A stretch of 64,000 nucleotides of DNA, taken from contig JAITKM010000018.1 of the NCBI GenBank assembly GCA_031278395.1, forward strand, positions 1 to 64,000. The letters are read 5' to 3'. The notes under the pieces are model-generated. The model did not search any database and was not told the DNA's origin. It worked only from the letters and a program-made list of their open reading frames with translations. Position 1 is the stretch's first letter. Each line of letters opens with the position of its first letter. This DNA is from Deltaproteobacteria bacterium. GTDB taxonomy: Bacteria > Bdellovibrionota_C > UBA2361 > SZUA-149 > JAITKM01. Both the position numbers and the translations under genes were made by a program. This document shows positions 19,750-30,050 of this stretch, piece by piece.

Positions 19750-21585
19750 CTACGTTGTTGTCTTTAATGCGAAAATCTCAATCTCCTGATATGTGCCAAG
19801 TTTGTGGTCGATAATGTCTGAAATTTGGGAGTAAAGTTTATGGTGCGCTTTATGAGTAATTAAATATTTTGCTCCTAAATCTAAAGCTCTTTGTAATTTT
19901 TGGCGATCCAAATCCTGATTGGACGGAAAAATAAAACCTTTTTGATCCATTAAATATAAAACTAGATTCGGTATCTTGGTATGAATAACGATAACTTTAT
20001 CTGTTCGCTTCAAACCAATAAATCTTATATATGGAGTGATAGTTTCGTAAGCTTTATCGTATTTACTATAGTATTTTTTATTACCTTGAAAATCTTTAAA
20101 AAATTTATCGTCTTGAATTAAGCTTAACCCGTTTTGAACAAAAAAATCTTCAGTGTAATATTTAGCCCGATTAATCAAAGCTGTATCTGCAATCGAAATT
20201 AAAAGTAAGGCACAGCCAGCAAAGCGTAAATACTGATTCTTGAAAATTAGAGGATAATTTTGTTTTAAATAATCCAAGATAGTTATGAGATTAAACGGCA
20301 ATAGAGCTAAAACTAAGATAGAATAATATTGATGCGTTTTAAAATAAAAAGGCCAAAGCAAAATATTAGCTACACTAACCAACAATACTAAAATACTAAT
20401 TAGCGCTAGTTGCTGTTTAGCTTTTTGGGAAAAAATTAAGACAAAAGTAACAACAATAGAGGCAATAAAAGTCCAATAGAAAAAAGAATTATTAAAAATT
20501 TGCGGCAATATCTGAGTTGTATATTGCACAAAAGAATGGATGACGTATTTAAAATTAAACAAGACACCGACTAATACGCCAAGAATAACTAAACAACTAG
20601 TTCCTAGTAAAAGTTTATCGAACTTTCTAAAAAGAAAACTTAAAATTATTAAGCCGCTACAACCAATAAGCAAAGCGGAAAAAATTAAAGGTTGAGCTGC
20701 AATTTGTTGTGTTAGTTGATTAGTTTGCTTAATTAAAGAAGCTAGTAAATAGTCCAGATTGATCTGACCGCTTTGGGTAATTCGATAGTCTAGCTCCAGC
20801 ATAAATTGTAGGTGTTCTTGTTGTTGCGCAAAATTAAGGCAATATCGAATCCAAAGCCAAGAACTAAAAAATATTAGAGTAATTGCCAGCCAGACTTGTT
20901 TAAAATGATGAAATTGAAAGGTCACAGTGTTTTGATATTTTTGCTGCAGCAATAGTTGAGCTATTAAAATAGCCAACGGAATGCCTAGAAATACCACCTT
21001 AATGCAGCCTACGAGCGAAAAGATAACAGTCCAGATTATTAAAGAGCTTAACTTTGGTTGTGAACAGTATTGATAATAATAAAATACGCCGCTCCAAACT
21101 AAGCCAAAAGCAATCACGTGCGGCACGCAAGACCAGGCATTATAGGCTAAGAGAGGAGAAGTATAAAGAGTTAGGCTAACAAAAATCGCCCAAAAACTAT
21201 CGTCCAAAATTTTTGCAGTAAGTCTGAAAAGGTAAAATAAACCTAGCCAAGTAAAAATTAAGGTTGTGCCATAAAAAATATATTCACGTGCGCCGAAAAT
21301 TTTCCAAAGTTGTGCAACTAAATAATAAATCACCGGAAACTCACCTACAGCGTAACCTTCGCCCTTGCCCCAACCTTGAAAATGAACTTTAGGTGTCCAG
21401 AAACTTAAATTTTCTTGAAAAAAATTGAAAGCTATAGAAAGACTATCCGCTTCCCGCCAAGCATATTCTAAAAGCATGCGGTTACCATATAAGATATTTA
21501 AGTAATAACCATAAATGAAAAAGAGCAGGAGCAGAATAATAAAAAATAGATAGGGCGCTAAAGGTTTCTTGAGTTCAAAGGTCAT
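19750..21585 (-). CDS. Polytopic membrane glycosyltransferase-like protein (GT39/ArnT-like)
   Basis: Multiple TM helices and periplasmic C-terminal domain typical of the GT-C fold. Confidence 0.55.
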   Translation of the reverse strand: MTFELKKPLAPYLFFIILLLLFFIYGYYLNILYGNRMLLEYAWREADSLSIAFNFFQENLSFWTPKVHFQGWGKGEGYAVGEFPVIYYLVAQLWKIFGAREYIFYGTTLIFTWLGLFYLFRLTAKILDDSFWAIFVSLTLYTSPLLAYNAWSCVPHVIAFGLVWSGVFYYYQYCSQPKLSSLIIWTVIFSLVGCIKVVFLGIPLAILIAQLLLQQKYQNTVTFQFHHFKQVWLAITLIFFSSWLWIRYCLNFAQQQEHLQFMLELDYRITQSGQINLDYLLASLIKQTNQLTQQIAAQPLIFSALLIGCSGLIILSFLFRKFDKLLLGTSCLVILGVLVGVLFNFKYVIHSFVQYTTQILPQIFNNSFFYWTFIASIVVTFVLIFSQKAKQQLALISILVLLVSVANILLWPFYFKTHQYYSILVLALLPFNLITILDYLKQNYPLIFKNQYLRFAGCALLLISIADTALINRAKYYTEDFFVQNGLSLIQDDKFFKDFQGNKKYYSKYDKAYETITPYIRFIGLKRTDKVIVIHTKIPNLVLYLMDQKGFIFPSNQDLDRQKLQRALDLGAKYLITHKAHHKLYSQISDIIDHKLGTYQEIEIFALKTTT

Positions 21586-21669
21586 GGATGATTACGTGTA
21601 TCTCTGTATAATTAAAACGTAGCGCTAATCCCTAGAGGAAAGTAAAATGGAAGAATTAAAGGAAATATT

Positions 21670-22308
21670 TTAGTATGTAACTCCTGTTGTATGCTTTTGA
21701 ATATTCTCAAAAGCTTTAGCGAAGTTAGCAAGTTTCTCTTGCGTAATTGCTAAAAACTCCTCTGGCATCCCCATTTGTCGGATGCGTTCAGGATTATATT
21801 GCTTTAACAAAGCCTCATATTGAAGTTGAACTTCCGCGAGCGGACTGTTAGGTAGGCAACCTAAAATTTCATAGTCCGCATCTAAGGCGGTGCTTTTAAT
21901 ATGAGTATTTTTAATTTGTTTAAACTCGTTTTCGTCAATTTCAAAAATCTTTGCGATTTCAACAATAAATTTTTCTTCGGCTGGATCAAACTCTTCATTG
22001 ACCAAAGCCACCTTAAACAAAATATCTAATAGCCAGCGTAAAATTTCTGGCGCATCAACATTATTTTGTTTGTATTCTTTAGCTAGAGTAGTATAGCCAA
22101 TAGCTGAATTTTTTTCCTCATTGAAAATTTGGATCGCAATGGCTTTTTGTTTAGGATTGAGTTGTAAAGTGTGATCTATAAAATCATTAATAATTTGAGC
22201 TTCTGATTTACTAACCGAACCATCAATATTAGATAATTTTGCTAGTAAGGCAAAAGTAGTAAAAAAATTTTTATTTTGTCTTTCTTTTAAACTTATTTGA
22301 ATACTCAT
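21670..22308 (-). CDS. TerB/DjlA-like protein with degenerate C-terminal J-like domain
   Basis: TerB-like KLSNIDGSVSKSEAQIINDFI; J-like YEILGC...YNPERIRQMGMPEEF. Confidence 0.7.
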   Translation of the reverse strand: MSIQISLKERQNKNFFTTFALLAKLSNIDGSVSKSEAQIINDFIDHTLQLNPKQKAIAIQIFNEEKNSAIGYTTLAKEYKQNNVDAPEILRWLLDILFKVALVNEEFDPAEEKFIVEIAKIFEIDENEFKQIKNTHIKSTALDADYEILGCLPNSPLAEVQLQYEALLKQYNPERIRQMGMPEEFLAITQEKLANFAKAFENIQKHTTGVTY

Positions 22309-22315
22309 AATAATA

Positions 22316-23164
22316 TTATCCTATATATAAATTGGTTTGCAGCTCGCTAAGCGTTGCGCCGAGCATTTGCGCATCCTTGGCTTCACAAAGTCTTGGCGAA
22401 GTTCGGTTAATATAAATTCTAAGAGCCTTTTCAAGCTCAGATTTGATTAAGTCTTTTTTAAGCGGTTTAACTAAAAAGCCAGTAACACCAGCGTTCAGCG
22501 CAGCAACTAAACTCTCCTGCTCTGAATATGCCGTGCAAACTAGCACTGGTAAGTGACTAATACTTGGATTTTTACGAATTGCAGTAGCTAATTCAATGCC
22601 GTTCATGTTGGGCATATTTAAATCCGTTACCACACAAAAAAAATCATTGGGGGTGGCTTTTAATAAATTTAAAGCAATTTCTCCGTCGGCAACGCCGACA
22701 ACATTTCCCAGCCCACAAGATTCAATATAACCCGCAATAATCATGCGTGGCGAATCTAAATCTTCGACTAGTAAAATCTTTTTATTTAAGTGAGAATTTT
22801 GTTGGTCTAAATTATCTGGCAGATTTTTAAACAAGTTTTCTATGGATTTATTAAAAACTTCTTTCTCAAAAACTTGAACGCCAACTAACAAAAGTTGCCA
22901 TTTTTGAGCGACTTCGCCGTAAAGATTAAAAACAATAACTGGCGTAGACGGTTGTTTTAACCAACAGAATGACGCTAACGCCATAGGTTCACTTTTGTTG
23001 TAACGCGAATCGATAAAAAGAGCTGAGACACTGTTGAGGTTGAGCCATTCTTTGGCAGTTTCAATTTGATTAATTGCTTTATAGCGAATGTTTAATTTAT
23101 TTGCCACATTGATGATAACCTGTACCGATTTAGGATCAGCAGTAACAATTAAAATTGAATCCAT
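22316..23164 (-). CDS. Response regulator with two receiver-like domains, N-terminal one degenerate
   Basis: C-terminal REC: ILLVEDLDSPR, VTDLNMPNMNGIELA, VCTAY, FLVKPLKK. Confidence 0.8.
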   Translation of the reverse strand: MDSILIVTADPKSVQVIINVANKLNIRYKAINQIETAKEWLNLNSVSALFIDSRYNKSEPMALASFCWLKQPSTPVIVFNLYGEVAQKWQLLLVGVQVFEKEVFNKSIENLFKNLPDNLDQQNSHLNKKILLVEDLDSPRMIIAGYIESCGLGNVVGVADGEIALNLLKATPNDFFCVVTDLNMPNMNGIELATAIRKNPSISHLPVLVCTAYSEQESLVAALNAGVTGFLVKPLKKDLIKSELEKALRIYINRTSPRLCEAKDAQMLGATLSELQTNLYIG

Positions 23165-23267
23165 GATATTGATATATTTTATTTCCTTGAATATTAAAAT
23201 GGTTCTGCACTACAATAATTTGCTTAGTATTTCAATCCTAAAAATGTAACGCAGGCTTACCGACTCT

Positions 23268-23464
23268 GTCAGCTATTGCCTCTCTTTAAGATGGAGGCTT
23301 GTTTGTTCCCCCATGTAGTTAAGTTCTAAGTAACCCTTGAGTATATATTTGATAAAATAGCTGCAAAATTTATTTATATAATTTAGAATTTAACAGCCCA
23401 ACGGAGAGTAGGACGTCAATGCGAAGCATTGACGGTGGTATATTTTAACTCACAAGGGCAAGGG
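23268..23464 (+). ncRNA. Candidate structured RNA in a 395-nt intergenic region
   Basis: GCCTC...GAGGC hairpin, perfect CGTCAATGC-GAA-GCATTGACG hairpin (23414-23434), and long-range CCCTTG/CAAGGG pairing. Confidence 0.3.
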
Positions 23465-23559
23465 ACTAGATTACGGGTTGTACATTTTTTAATTAGAGGC
23501 TTTTGCTTTAAGTCTAAATTTGCTAGAGGAAAAATTTATTTAAAATATATTCTCAAGAA

Positions 23560-24195
23560 ATGTTAAAAGAATGGTTTAAAAAGAAAAAGTATTTTCCTTT
23601 TTGTATTAAAAATACAGATAAAATTTTAATACTTGCCCCACATCCAGACGATGAAGTTTTAGGTTGTGGCGGATTTTTGCTTAAATATCCACAACAATGT
23701 ACTGTCGTTTATTTAACTAACGGATGTCTGGGGGATGCTACCTTAAGCCGCGAAGAAAATATTGCAATTCGTAAAGCGGAACTAGACAAGGTTATGAATA
23801 CTGTAGGTATTAAAAACTACCAATATCTCAATATTCCCGATAAACAAATGCGAAGGAATTTAAAGCAACTCAGGCAATTAAAACTTAGACAATATGATTA
23901 TGTTTTTGTTCCGAATAAATATGAGACGCACAAAGATCATAAATGCTTATATCGTAGAGTTAAGCTTTTAACCCTTTTAGCAAAAACTAAGGTTGCCATG
24001 TATGAGGTTTGGGTAACTTTACCTCACGTTTCGCATTATCTTAATATTTCGGATTGTATTGAGCAAAAAAGAGAATTAATAGGTTTGTATCAATCTCAAC
24101 TTAAATCCACCGACTACTTTAAAATTATTGCTTTAAATCAATACAGAGGCATGTGGCCCAAAGTCTCGTTTGCCGAAGCCTTTTGGATAAAATAA
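23560..24195 (+). CDS. PIG-L (LmbE-like) deacetylase
   Basis: LILAPHPDDEVLGCGGFLLKY; ETHKDHKCLYR. Confidence 0.9.
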   Translation: MLKEWFKKKKYFPFCIKNTDKILILAPHPDDEVLGCGGFLLKYPQQCTVVYLTNGCLGDATLSREENIAIRKAELDKVMNTVGIKNYQYLNIPDKQMRRNLKQLRQLKLRQYDYVFVPNKYETHKDHKCLYRRVKLLTLLAKTKVAMYEVWVTLPHVSHYLNISDCIEQKRELIGLYQSQLKSTDYFKIIALNQYRGMWPKVSFAEAFWIK

Positions 24196-25343
24196 TGAAG
24201 ATCGCTATTGTTGCACATTCAATTAATGGAATGACTGGTGCGGGACGTATTATTGCCGCCCAGACTGAGTTTTTAGCTAATAAAATGCAAGCCTTGAATA
24301 AAAAGGCAGAGCTGACAGTGATTAGTAATCAGATAAAACATCTTGATTTTGTAACTAATCCGTTGATCAAAGTGCGCCTGACCTTCCTGTGTTTTATACA
24401 TACTAAGAATCGTCTGTTGCGCTTTAAAAAATTTGCTAACGCTTTAATCCAAACTGAAAAATATGATTTAGTCATAACTCATAATCAAGGCTCTGGAGAT
24501 ATTGCCTTTATTCATAATTTCTTTTATTTGCCGCCAAATTCTGGTCAGTCTGAACTCCCCAAACCTTTGCCCAAAAAATCAAGCAATAAAACAAATTCAA
24601 AAATTATCGTAGTTCCGTCTGAGCTGACAAAAAAATTATATTTACTAAAAGAAGGTCTTAATCAAGATGTTCGAGTTTTAATACCGGGAATTGATATTAA
24701 AAAATTTAATAAAGAACTCAAGCGCAAGAAAACAGAATTAAGGCGTAAATACGGTATTAGCGACAACTCTGAAAATCCGCCTTTTGTTATTAGTTTAATT
24801 ACCTCAGGACAATTAGAAAACCGAGGGATAGAACAATTTTTAGAAGTTATCAAAAGATTGTCTAACGCTATAGAGAATATCGTGGTCATTGTAGTTGGTA
24901 ATGTTACTTGGTATGCCAAACCTAAATTAAATTTTTATTTAAAACAGGCGCTGGCGCCCCGGGTTCGTTTTAAATATTTTAATAAAATTAGAGAAATTGA
25001 AGAGATTTATGCCGTAACGGATTTGATGATTTTTCCTTCAAGAAATGAAACATTTGGCATGGTCGTTGCGGAAGCTTTAGCTTGCAGTGTGCCAGTAATA
25101 ACTAATCAAAATGTTGGAGCACATCAGATTTTATCTGATGTGCCGGAGTTTATCATGCCTTCCAGTGATAGTATTCAAGAAATGTCAGAGTTAGCGCTCA
25201 AGTTGTATCAACAGCAGGCGTATTATGCTGGCATTTTTGAAAAACTTGCTGACAAAATAGTCGCCAATTATTCTTGGGAAAAACATTTGAACGATTTTTA
25301 TAAAATTGTAGAAGAAGTCTTAATTAAGAAAAATAATATTTGA
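24195..25343 (+). CDS. Glycosyltransferase family 1/4 (start trimmed to MKIAIVAHSINGMTGAGR)
   Basis: GT-B motifs VPGID-like LIPGIDIKKFN and FPSRNETFGMVVAEALACSVPVI; TAATG overlap with the deacetylase. Confidence 0.88.
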   Translation: MKIAIVAHSINGMTGAGRIIAAQTEFLANKMQALNKKAELTVISNQIKHLDFVTNPLIKVRLTFLCFIHTKNRLLRFKKFANALIQTEKYDLVITHNQGSGDIAFIHNFFYLPPNSGQSELPKPLPKKSSNKTNSKIIVVPSELTKKLYLLKEGLNQDVRVLIPGIDIKKFNKELKRKKTELRRKYGISDNSENPPFVISLITSGQLENRGIEQFLEVIKRLSNAIENIVVIVVGNVTWYAKPKLNFYLKQALAPRVRFKYFNKIREIEEIYAVTDLMIFPSRNETFGMVVAEALACSVPVITNQNVGAHQILSDVPEFIMPSSDSIQEMSELALKLYQQQAYYAGIFEKLADKIVANYSWEKHLNDFYKIVEEVLIKKNNI

Positions 25344-25405
25344 CCATATAAATACTAATAGTTATAACGCACATTTTAATTTTATTAACTAATCTTAGTA
25401 AGAAT

Positions 25406-28400
25406 ATGCGAAAAATTATATTACTATTTTTGAGCTTAGGGTGGATATTTGTGAATGCTACGGCGGAGGCTAGTAGTGGTGCAACATTTATTACAGAAGA
25501 AAAAAAATCTCATAAATTCTTAAAAGAAGATTTGCCTCAGATTATACAAGACTGGGGCAAATGGAGCGTTGACGGGAAAACTCCAAATAGTAATTGTGAT
25601 TTTGCTTATGACGATTTTGAGCGCAAATACTGTTATTATATTGCGCGGTTGGAAGTTGAGGTAAATAAAACAACCGTGCACTTCTCTCAAAAAGTTAAGA
25701 CTTTAACTAAAGGCTATATTTCAGTGCCGGGGTCGGCTGAATTTTTTCCTAAACAGATATTAATTAATGGTAAAGAAACTAATATTATTTCACGCTCTGG
25801 AAATCCATATGTGTATTTGGAGTCAGGAACGTGGACGCTGGAAGGTATAATTAGCTCCAAACAAGATATCCGATATTTAGTTATTCCAACTGGTGCTGCA
25901 GTGCTGCAAGTAGTAAAGTCTGGTGTAGTTCTTCCTAATCCGACCATCGAAAATGGTATCTTGCGTTTTGAAACACAGGCAATTGACGAAACAAATGCAG
26001 CGGATAGTTTGAGTGTTTTTGTTTATCGTAAGCTCACCGATGATATACCGCTATTAATGACGGTGCGCTTAAATTTAAATGTTACTGGTAAAGGTCGGGT
26101 AGAAAATCTAGGTAAAATTATACCTGAGAATTTTTCTCTGTCCGCCATTGATTCCCCAATTTCAGTTTATCTGCAAAAAGACGGGGCGTTAATTGCCGAA
26201 GTTAAAGCCGGCTATTTTCAAATTGATCTCAGCCTGCGCCAAAACACTGAAAGCTTAGATTTTGTTTTAGATAATTCTCCAGTTGAACAAGAAATTTGGG
26301 TTTTGGAAAACGATAAATCCAGGCGCGTAATTCAAGCCCCCCAGACCTTAACCAGTGTTCAAACTCAAAATATTCCAATGCCTGAAAACTGGAAAAAACT
26401 TCCGGCATATGAAGTGCGCCAAGGCGATCGGCTAACCTTAAAAGCTATTAATTATAATAATAAAAATCAGGACGTCTTAACGCTGGTGCGTAATATTAAG
26501 CAGATGTTTGACGGCTCGTTTTATTCTATCGAGGATAAAATTAACGCCAAATTTAAAGAAGATGGCAGACTACTACTTACACCAGTTTTAAAGTTTTATT
26601 CCTCCGAAATTAATGGGCTAGCGCAGGCTGTAACTTATACTTCAGTGCAGCCAGAGGCTGGCATTGAAGTGCGTTCGGGGTTAGCCAACATCACTAATGT
26701 TTTGCGCTCAAATAGTAGCGGAGATATTCCAGTAGCGGGATATAATCGCGAGTTTAGCAATGTCCTTTGGAATTTAGCGTTAGCTCCGGGTTATCAACTG
26801 TTATTTGCTGCTGGGGCGGATACTGTCTCAAATTCGTGGATTACGGATTGGGATTTATTGGATGTATTTATCGTGGCGCTACTAACAATATGTTTTTATT
26901 ATTTGTTTGGGGCTAAAAAAGCAGCTTGTGGGTTAGTATTATTTATTTTGTTGCATGCAGTCTTTTGGCAATTTATTATCTTGTCTTTTGTTTTATGTGG
27001 CTTATTGTTTTTGCAAGACAAAATTAAATCTGATTTGGCAATTTATAAGGTAATTCTTTTTGTTCGTTATTCCTTGTTTAGCCTGCTTTTAATTGTGTCC
27101 TTTACGTTTGCCGTGGGGCATCTTCGAAGTGCAATCTACCCAACTTTAAGTAATAACCTGGCAAATTATATTTGGCTAATAGAAGGTGGTTTTCTAAGCT
27201 TTTTTTATCTGTGTTTTCTGCTGGCGTATTTTATATATCGCATATTTTCTAAGGAGCAACAGAATTTCTGGGAAAAACTTTTTAGAACGTCGGTAATATT
27301 ATTGGTAGCTGCTTTGTTGATTTTTATTACAATTTTGCTAGTCGGCGATGGGTCAAGGTATAGTTCTAAAAACGAACTTTCAAAATATAAAAAGAGAGAG
27401 GCTGCCGTCTCGGCTGCGTACGATGAAGTTTTTTACGAGCAAGGAGCTGCTAGAAGAAGCAATAACCTCTCTAATAAGGATAACTTGCAATATCAAAGTT
27501 TAAATGTAGTAAAAAATGTAGCCCAAACAGGAGTTGGTTTTCCGACTTGGAGTTTAGGAGGCACAATTCAGCTTGAGCTTAAAGGTCCAGTTAGTGAAAG
27601 TGATAATTTTAAACTTTACCTTTTAACGCCAACCCAGAATATAATTCTAGCGTTTATTTGTGTGATACTGGAGATTTTTGTGTTGTGTTGGTTGTTTAAT
27701 TTTTCTAAATTCAAAGCTAGTTTAGGTAAAAATGGAAAAGAGGCGCTGCAACGGTTATTTATGATGGCTTTTGGGGGCTTAATGTTGTTAGCTCCAGTTA
27801 CTGCTGTTCAAGCTGAGGGAGTTATTCCAACAAATACGATACTTGAGGAGATGGGCGCAAAACTTACGAGAGAGTCTGTGCCATCCTGCCTGCCAGAGTG
27901 TGTTTCAATTCCAACTGGAGTTGTGCAGAATGTAGGTAACGACTTAACATTAATTATTGATTTTCACAGTAATGCCCAATTAGTCGCGCCACTGCCAACA
28001 CTTAGAACTGATGGTGCGGGATTGGTGCAACTAAAATCTATTTTGATTAATGGCGAACCTGCTTTGAATATTTTGCAAGAGACTAGTGGTGTTTTTGCTT
28101 TGCTTAATAAGGGGATTAATCAAGTCGAGATGCATTATAGTTTAGCTCAGAATGTTACGAATTTTATTTTATTATCTCAGGTCAAATTAAATTCTCTTGA
28201 AAATAAGTTAGTAGGATTCACGCTAGATGAAAATAGTTCGGATAATCAAACTTTTCGGATTAATCGGGTTGAAAAGCTGACTGCCGCAGAAAAAATGGAG
28301 TTTGAAAAAAGCTCTGAACTATCGCGAATGAACATTGAAACTTTTTTTGTGGTGGAGCGTAATTTTGATATTCAGGCTCTTTGGAAAGTCGTAACTAGAG

Positions 28401-29641
28401 TAGTGCGAACTAATAATTTATCTTCTGCAGCCACACTTGAAATTCCGCTACTGGTAGGCGAACAGGTAATAGCTACTACCGGCACGTTGTCCAAAGATAA
28501 GCTTAAAATTTCTTTTGCTCCAACTGAGGAGGTCAAAGTTTTTGAATCGTTACTGCCAGTGGAGCAGGATATTAGTTTGTTCTCTCCGGTTGTAATTGAG
28601 AATTATAAAGAAGAGTGGAGTTTTAATGTTGATTATGCGTGGAGTTTTAAATATTCAGGTTTAAATCCAATAAATTCTGCTGACAATAAGCTTAGATTTA
28701 AACCTAATGCAGGCGAAGCCTTAGAGTTTAAAATTTTTAGACCAACCAATATTGAAGGTTATGTAATAACCTTTGATAAGGTGGACTATAATGTTTCATA
28801 TGGGCGGGGAGTAGTTACAGGGGATTTGAGGTTTGAGTTAAGGTCTGCGGATGCGGGAACTCATGAGATAAGAATTCCAAGCTTGGCTGAAATTAAAGAT
28901 TTGAGGGTCAATGGACAGCCGTACCCAGTAACTCTGGTGGAAGATAAATTAACAATTCCAGTTGTGCAGGGGACGAATCAGGTAGCCTTTAAGGTTGAGA
29001 TGAAGAGCCAAATGAAAACAGTGATGGAGTTTCCACAGTTTGATCTTGGCGCTCCAGCGGTTAATATTACACAGAATGCGTCGATGCCGTTTAGTCGATG
29101 GGTGTTGTTTGTTTCTGGTCCGTTAAAGGGTCCGGTGGTTTTGTTTTGGAGTATGTTACCAGCTTGGTTAATTGTGGCTTTTGTTTTAAGTCGTTTTAAA
29201 GCGATACCTGTATCATTTAGCCAGTGGTTTATTTTGTTATTAGGTTTAACTCAAAGTAGTGTGAGTTTAGTAATGGTAATTATTTTATGGTTTGTGGTGT
29301 TGGGAGTGCGGGATAAATTTTTCACTCAACCAAAATTTAATAAATTATTTCAAATAGGAATCCCACTTTTAACCTTGTTGTTTATTGGTAGTTTATTTGA
29401 AGGAATCTATAATGGATTACTTGGAACGTGGAACATGGAAATTATCGGCAATGTTTATAAATATAGTTCATATTTGCAGTTGCAATGGTATCAAGATGCT
29501 GTCTTAGGCAACTTGCCGTCTATAAAAATTATCTCTTTTCCAGTTTGGGTTTACAGGATGTTGATGGTTGTTTGGTCAATGTGGTTAGCTATTTATTTTG
29601 TAAAATGGATAAATTGGGGAAGTAAGATTTATTTTAAGTAA
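25406..29641 (+). CDS. Large uncharacterised envelope/membrane protein (1411 aa) with two related halves
   Basis: Signal peptide, central and C-terminal TM clusters, two ILINGK/E-type extracytoplasmic regions. Confidence 0.6.
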   Translation: MRKIILLFLSLGWIFVNATAEASSGATFITEEKKSHKFLKEDLPQIIQDWGKWSVDGKTPNSNCDFAYDDFERKYCYYIARLEVEVNKTTVHFSQKVKTLTKGYISVPGSAEFFPKQILINGKETNIISRSGNPYVYLESGTWTLEGIISSKQDIRYLVIPTGAAVLQVVKSGVVLPNPTIENGILRFETQAIDETNAADSLSVFVYRKLTDDIPLLMTVRLNLNVTGKGRVENLGKIIPENFSLSAIDSPISVYLQKDGALIAEVKAGYFQIDLSLRQNTESLDFVLDNSPVEQEIWVLENDKSRRVIQAPQTLTSVQTQNIPMPENWKKLPAYEVRQGDRLTLKAINYNNKNQDVLTLVRNIKQMFDGSFYSIEDKINAKFKEDGRLLLTPVLKFYSSEINGLAQAVTYTSVQPEAGIEVRSGLANITNVLRSNSSGDIPVAGYNREFSNVLWNLALAPGYQLLFAAGADTVSNSWITDWDLLDVFIVALLTICFYYLFGAKKAACGLVLFILLHAVFWQFIILSFVLCGLLFLQDKIKSDLAIYKVILFVRYSLFSLLLIVSFTFAVGHLRSAIYPTLSNNLANYIWLIEGGFLSFFYLCFLLAYFIYRIFSKEQQNFWEKLFRTSVILLVAALLIFITILLVGDGSRYSSKNELSKYKKREAAVSAAYDEVFYEQGAARRSNNLSNKDNLQYQSLNVVKNVAQTGVGFPTWSLGGTIQLELKGPVSESDNFKLYLLTPTQNIILAFICVILEIFVLCWLFNFSKFKASLGKNGKEALQRLFMMAFGGLMLLAPVTAVQAEGVIPTNTILEEMGAKLTRESVPSCLPECVSIPTGVVQNVGNDLTLIIDFHSNAQLVAPLPTLRTDGAGLVQLKSILINGEPALNILQETSGVFALLNKGINQVEMHYSLAQNVTNFILLSQVKLNSLENKLVGFTLDENSSDNQTFRINRVEKLTAAEKMEFEKSSELSRMNIETFFVVERNFDIQALWKVVTRVVRTNNLSSAATLEIPLLVGEQVIATTGTLSKDKLKISFAPTEEVKVFESLLPVEQDISLFSPVVIENYKEEWSFNVDYAWSFKYSGLNPINSADNKLRFKPNAGEALEFKIFRPTNIEGYVITFDKVDYNVSYGRGVVTGDLRFELRSADAGTHEIRIPSLAEIKDLRVNGQPYPVTLVEDKLTIPVVQGTNQVAFKVEMKSQMKTVMEFPQFDLGAPAVNITQNASMPFSRWVLFVSGPLKGPVVLFWSMLPAWLIVAFVLSRFKAIPVSFSQWFILLLGLTQSSVSLVMVIILWFVVLGVRDKFFTQPKFNKLFQIGIPLLTLLFIGSLFEGIYNGLLGTWNMEIIGNVYKYSSYLQLQWYQDAVLGNLPSIKIISFPVWVYRMLMVVWSMWLAIYFVKWINWGSKIYFK

Positions 29642-29696
29642 CGCAGCACAGGTAGCGCAAGCAATCAAGAGTAACTTTAGTGGAGCCTGGAAGTGG

Positions 29697-29993
29697 GTGA
29701 TAGATAAGGAGTTTATTGATGATCAATTGCCTAACGGTGGTGGCTTTTTGGTAGGCGAGATAACTTCAACTTTAAATTGCACGGATTATCAATCAAGGCG
29801 GCTCAACATAAAATACCAATTAAAAGACACTAGCAAGACAGAATACGTATATATGTTAAACGGAACAGCCTTTGCTGTGTCGAGAACACTGCTTTTAATT
29901 CTTGAAAACTATCAGCAAGAAGATGGTAGTATTAGCCTTCCAAAAGTTTTACAACCATATTTAGGATTTGATGTAATAAAATGGAAAAGCTAA
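29697..29993 (+). pseudogene. C-terminal seryl-tRNA synthetase remnant fused to an unrelated N-terminus
   Basis: EITSTLNCTDYQSRRLNIKY...TEYVYMLNGTAFAVSRTLLLILENYQQEDGSISLPKVLQPYLG matches the SerRS motif-3/C-terminal consensus; motifs 1 and 2 absent. Confidence 0.8.
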
Positions 29994-30050
29994 ATTTTTA
30001 ATTTTTCAATGTTGTTTAATAAGTATGGCGAAGAATAAAAAGGATTATAC

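Noticed and set aside
23401-23440. 5S rRNA 3' end (GGAGAGTAGGACGT resembles the 5S terminal region)
   Set aside because: The rest of a 5S rRNA (loops A to C) is absent and the downstream sequence forms an unrelated hairpin
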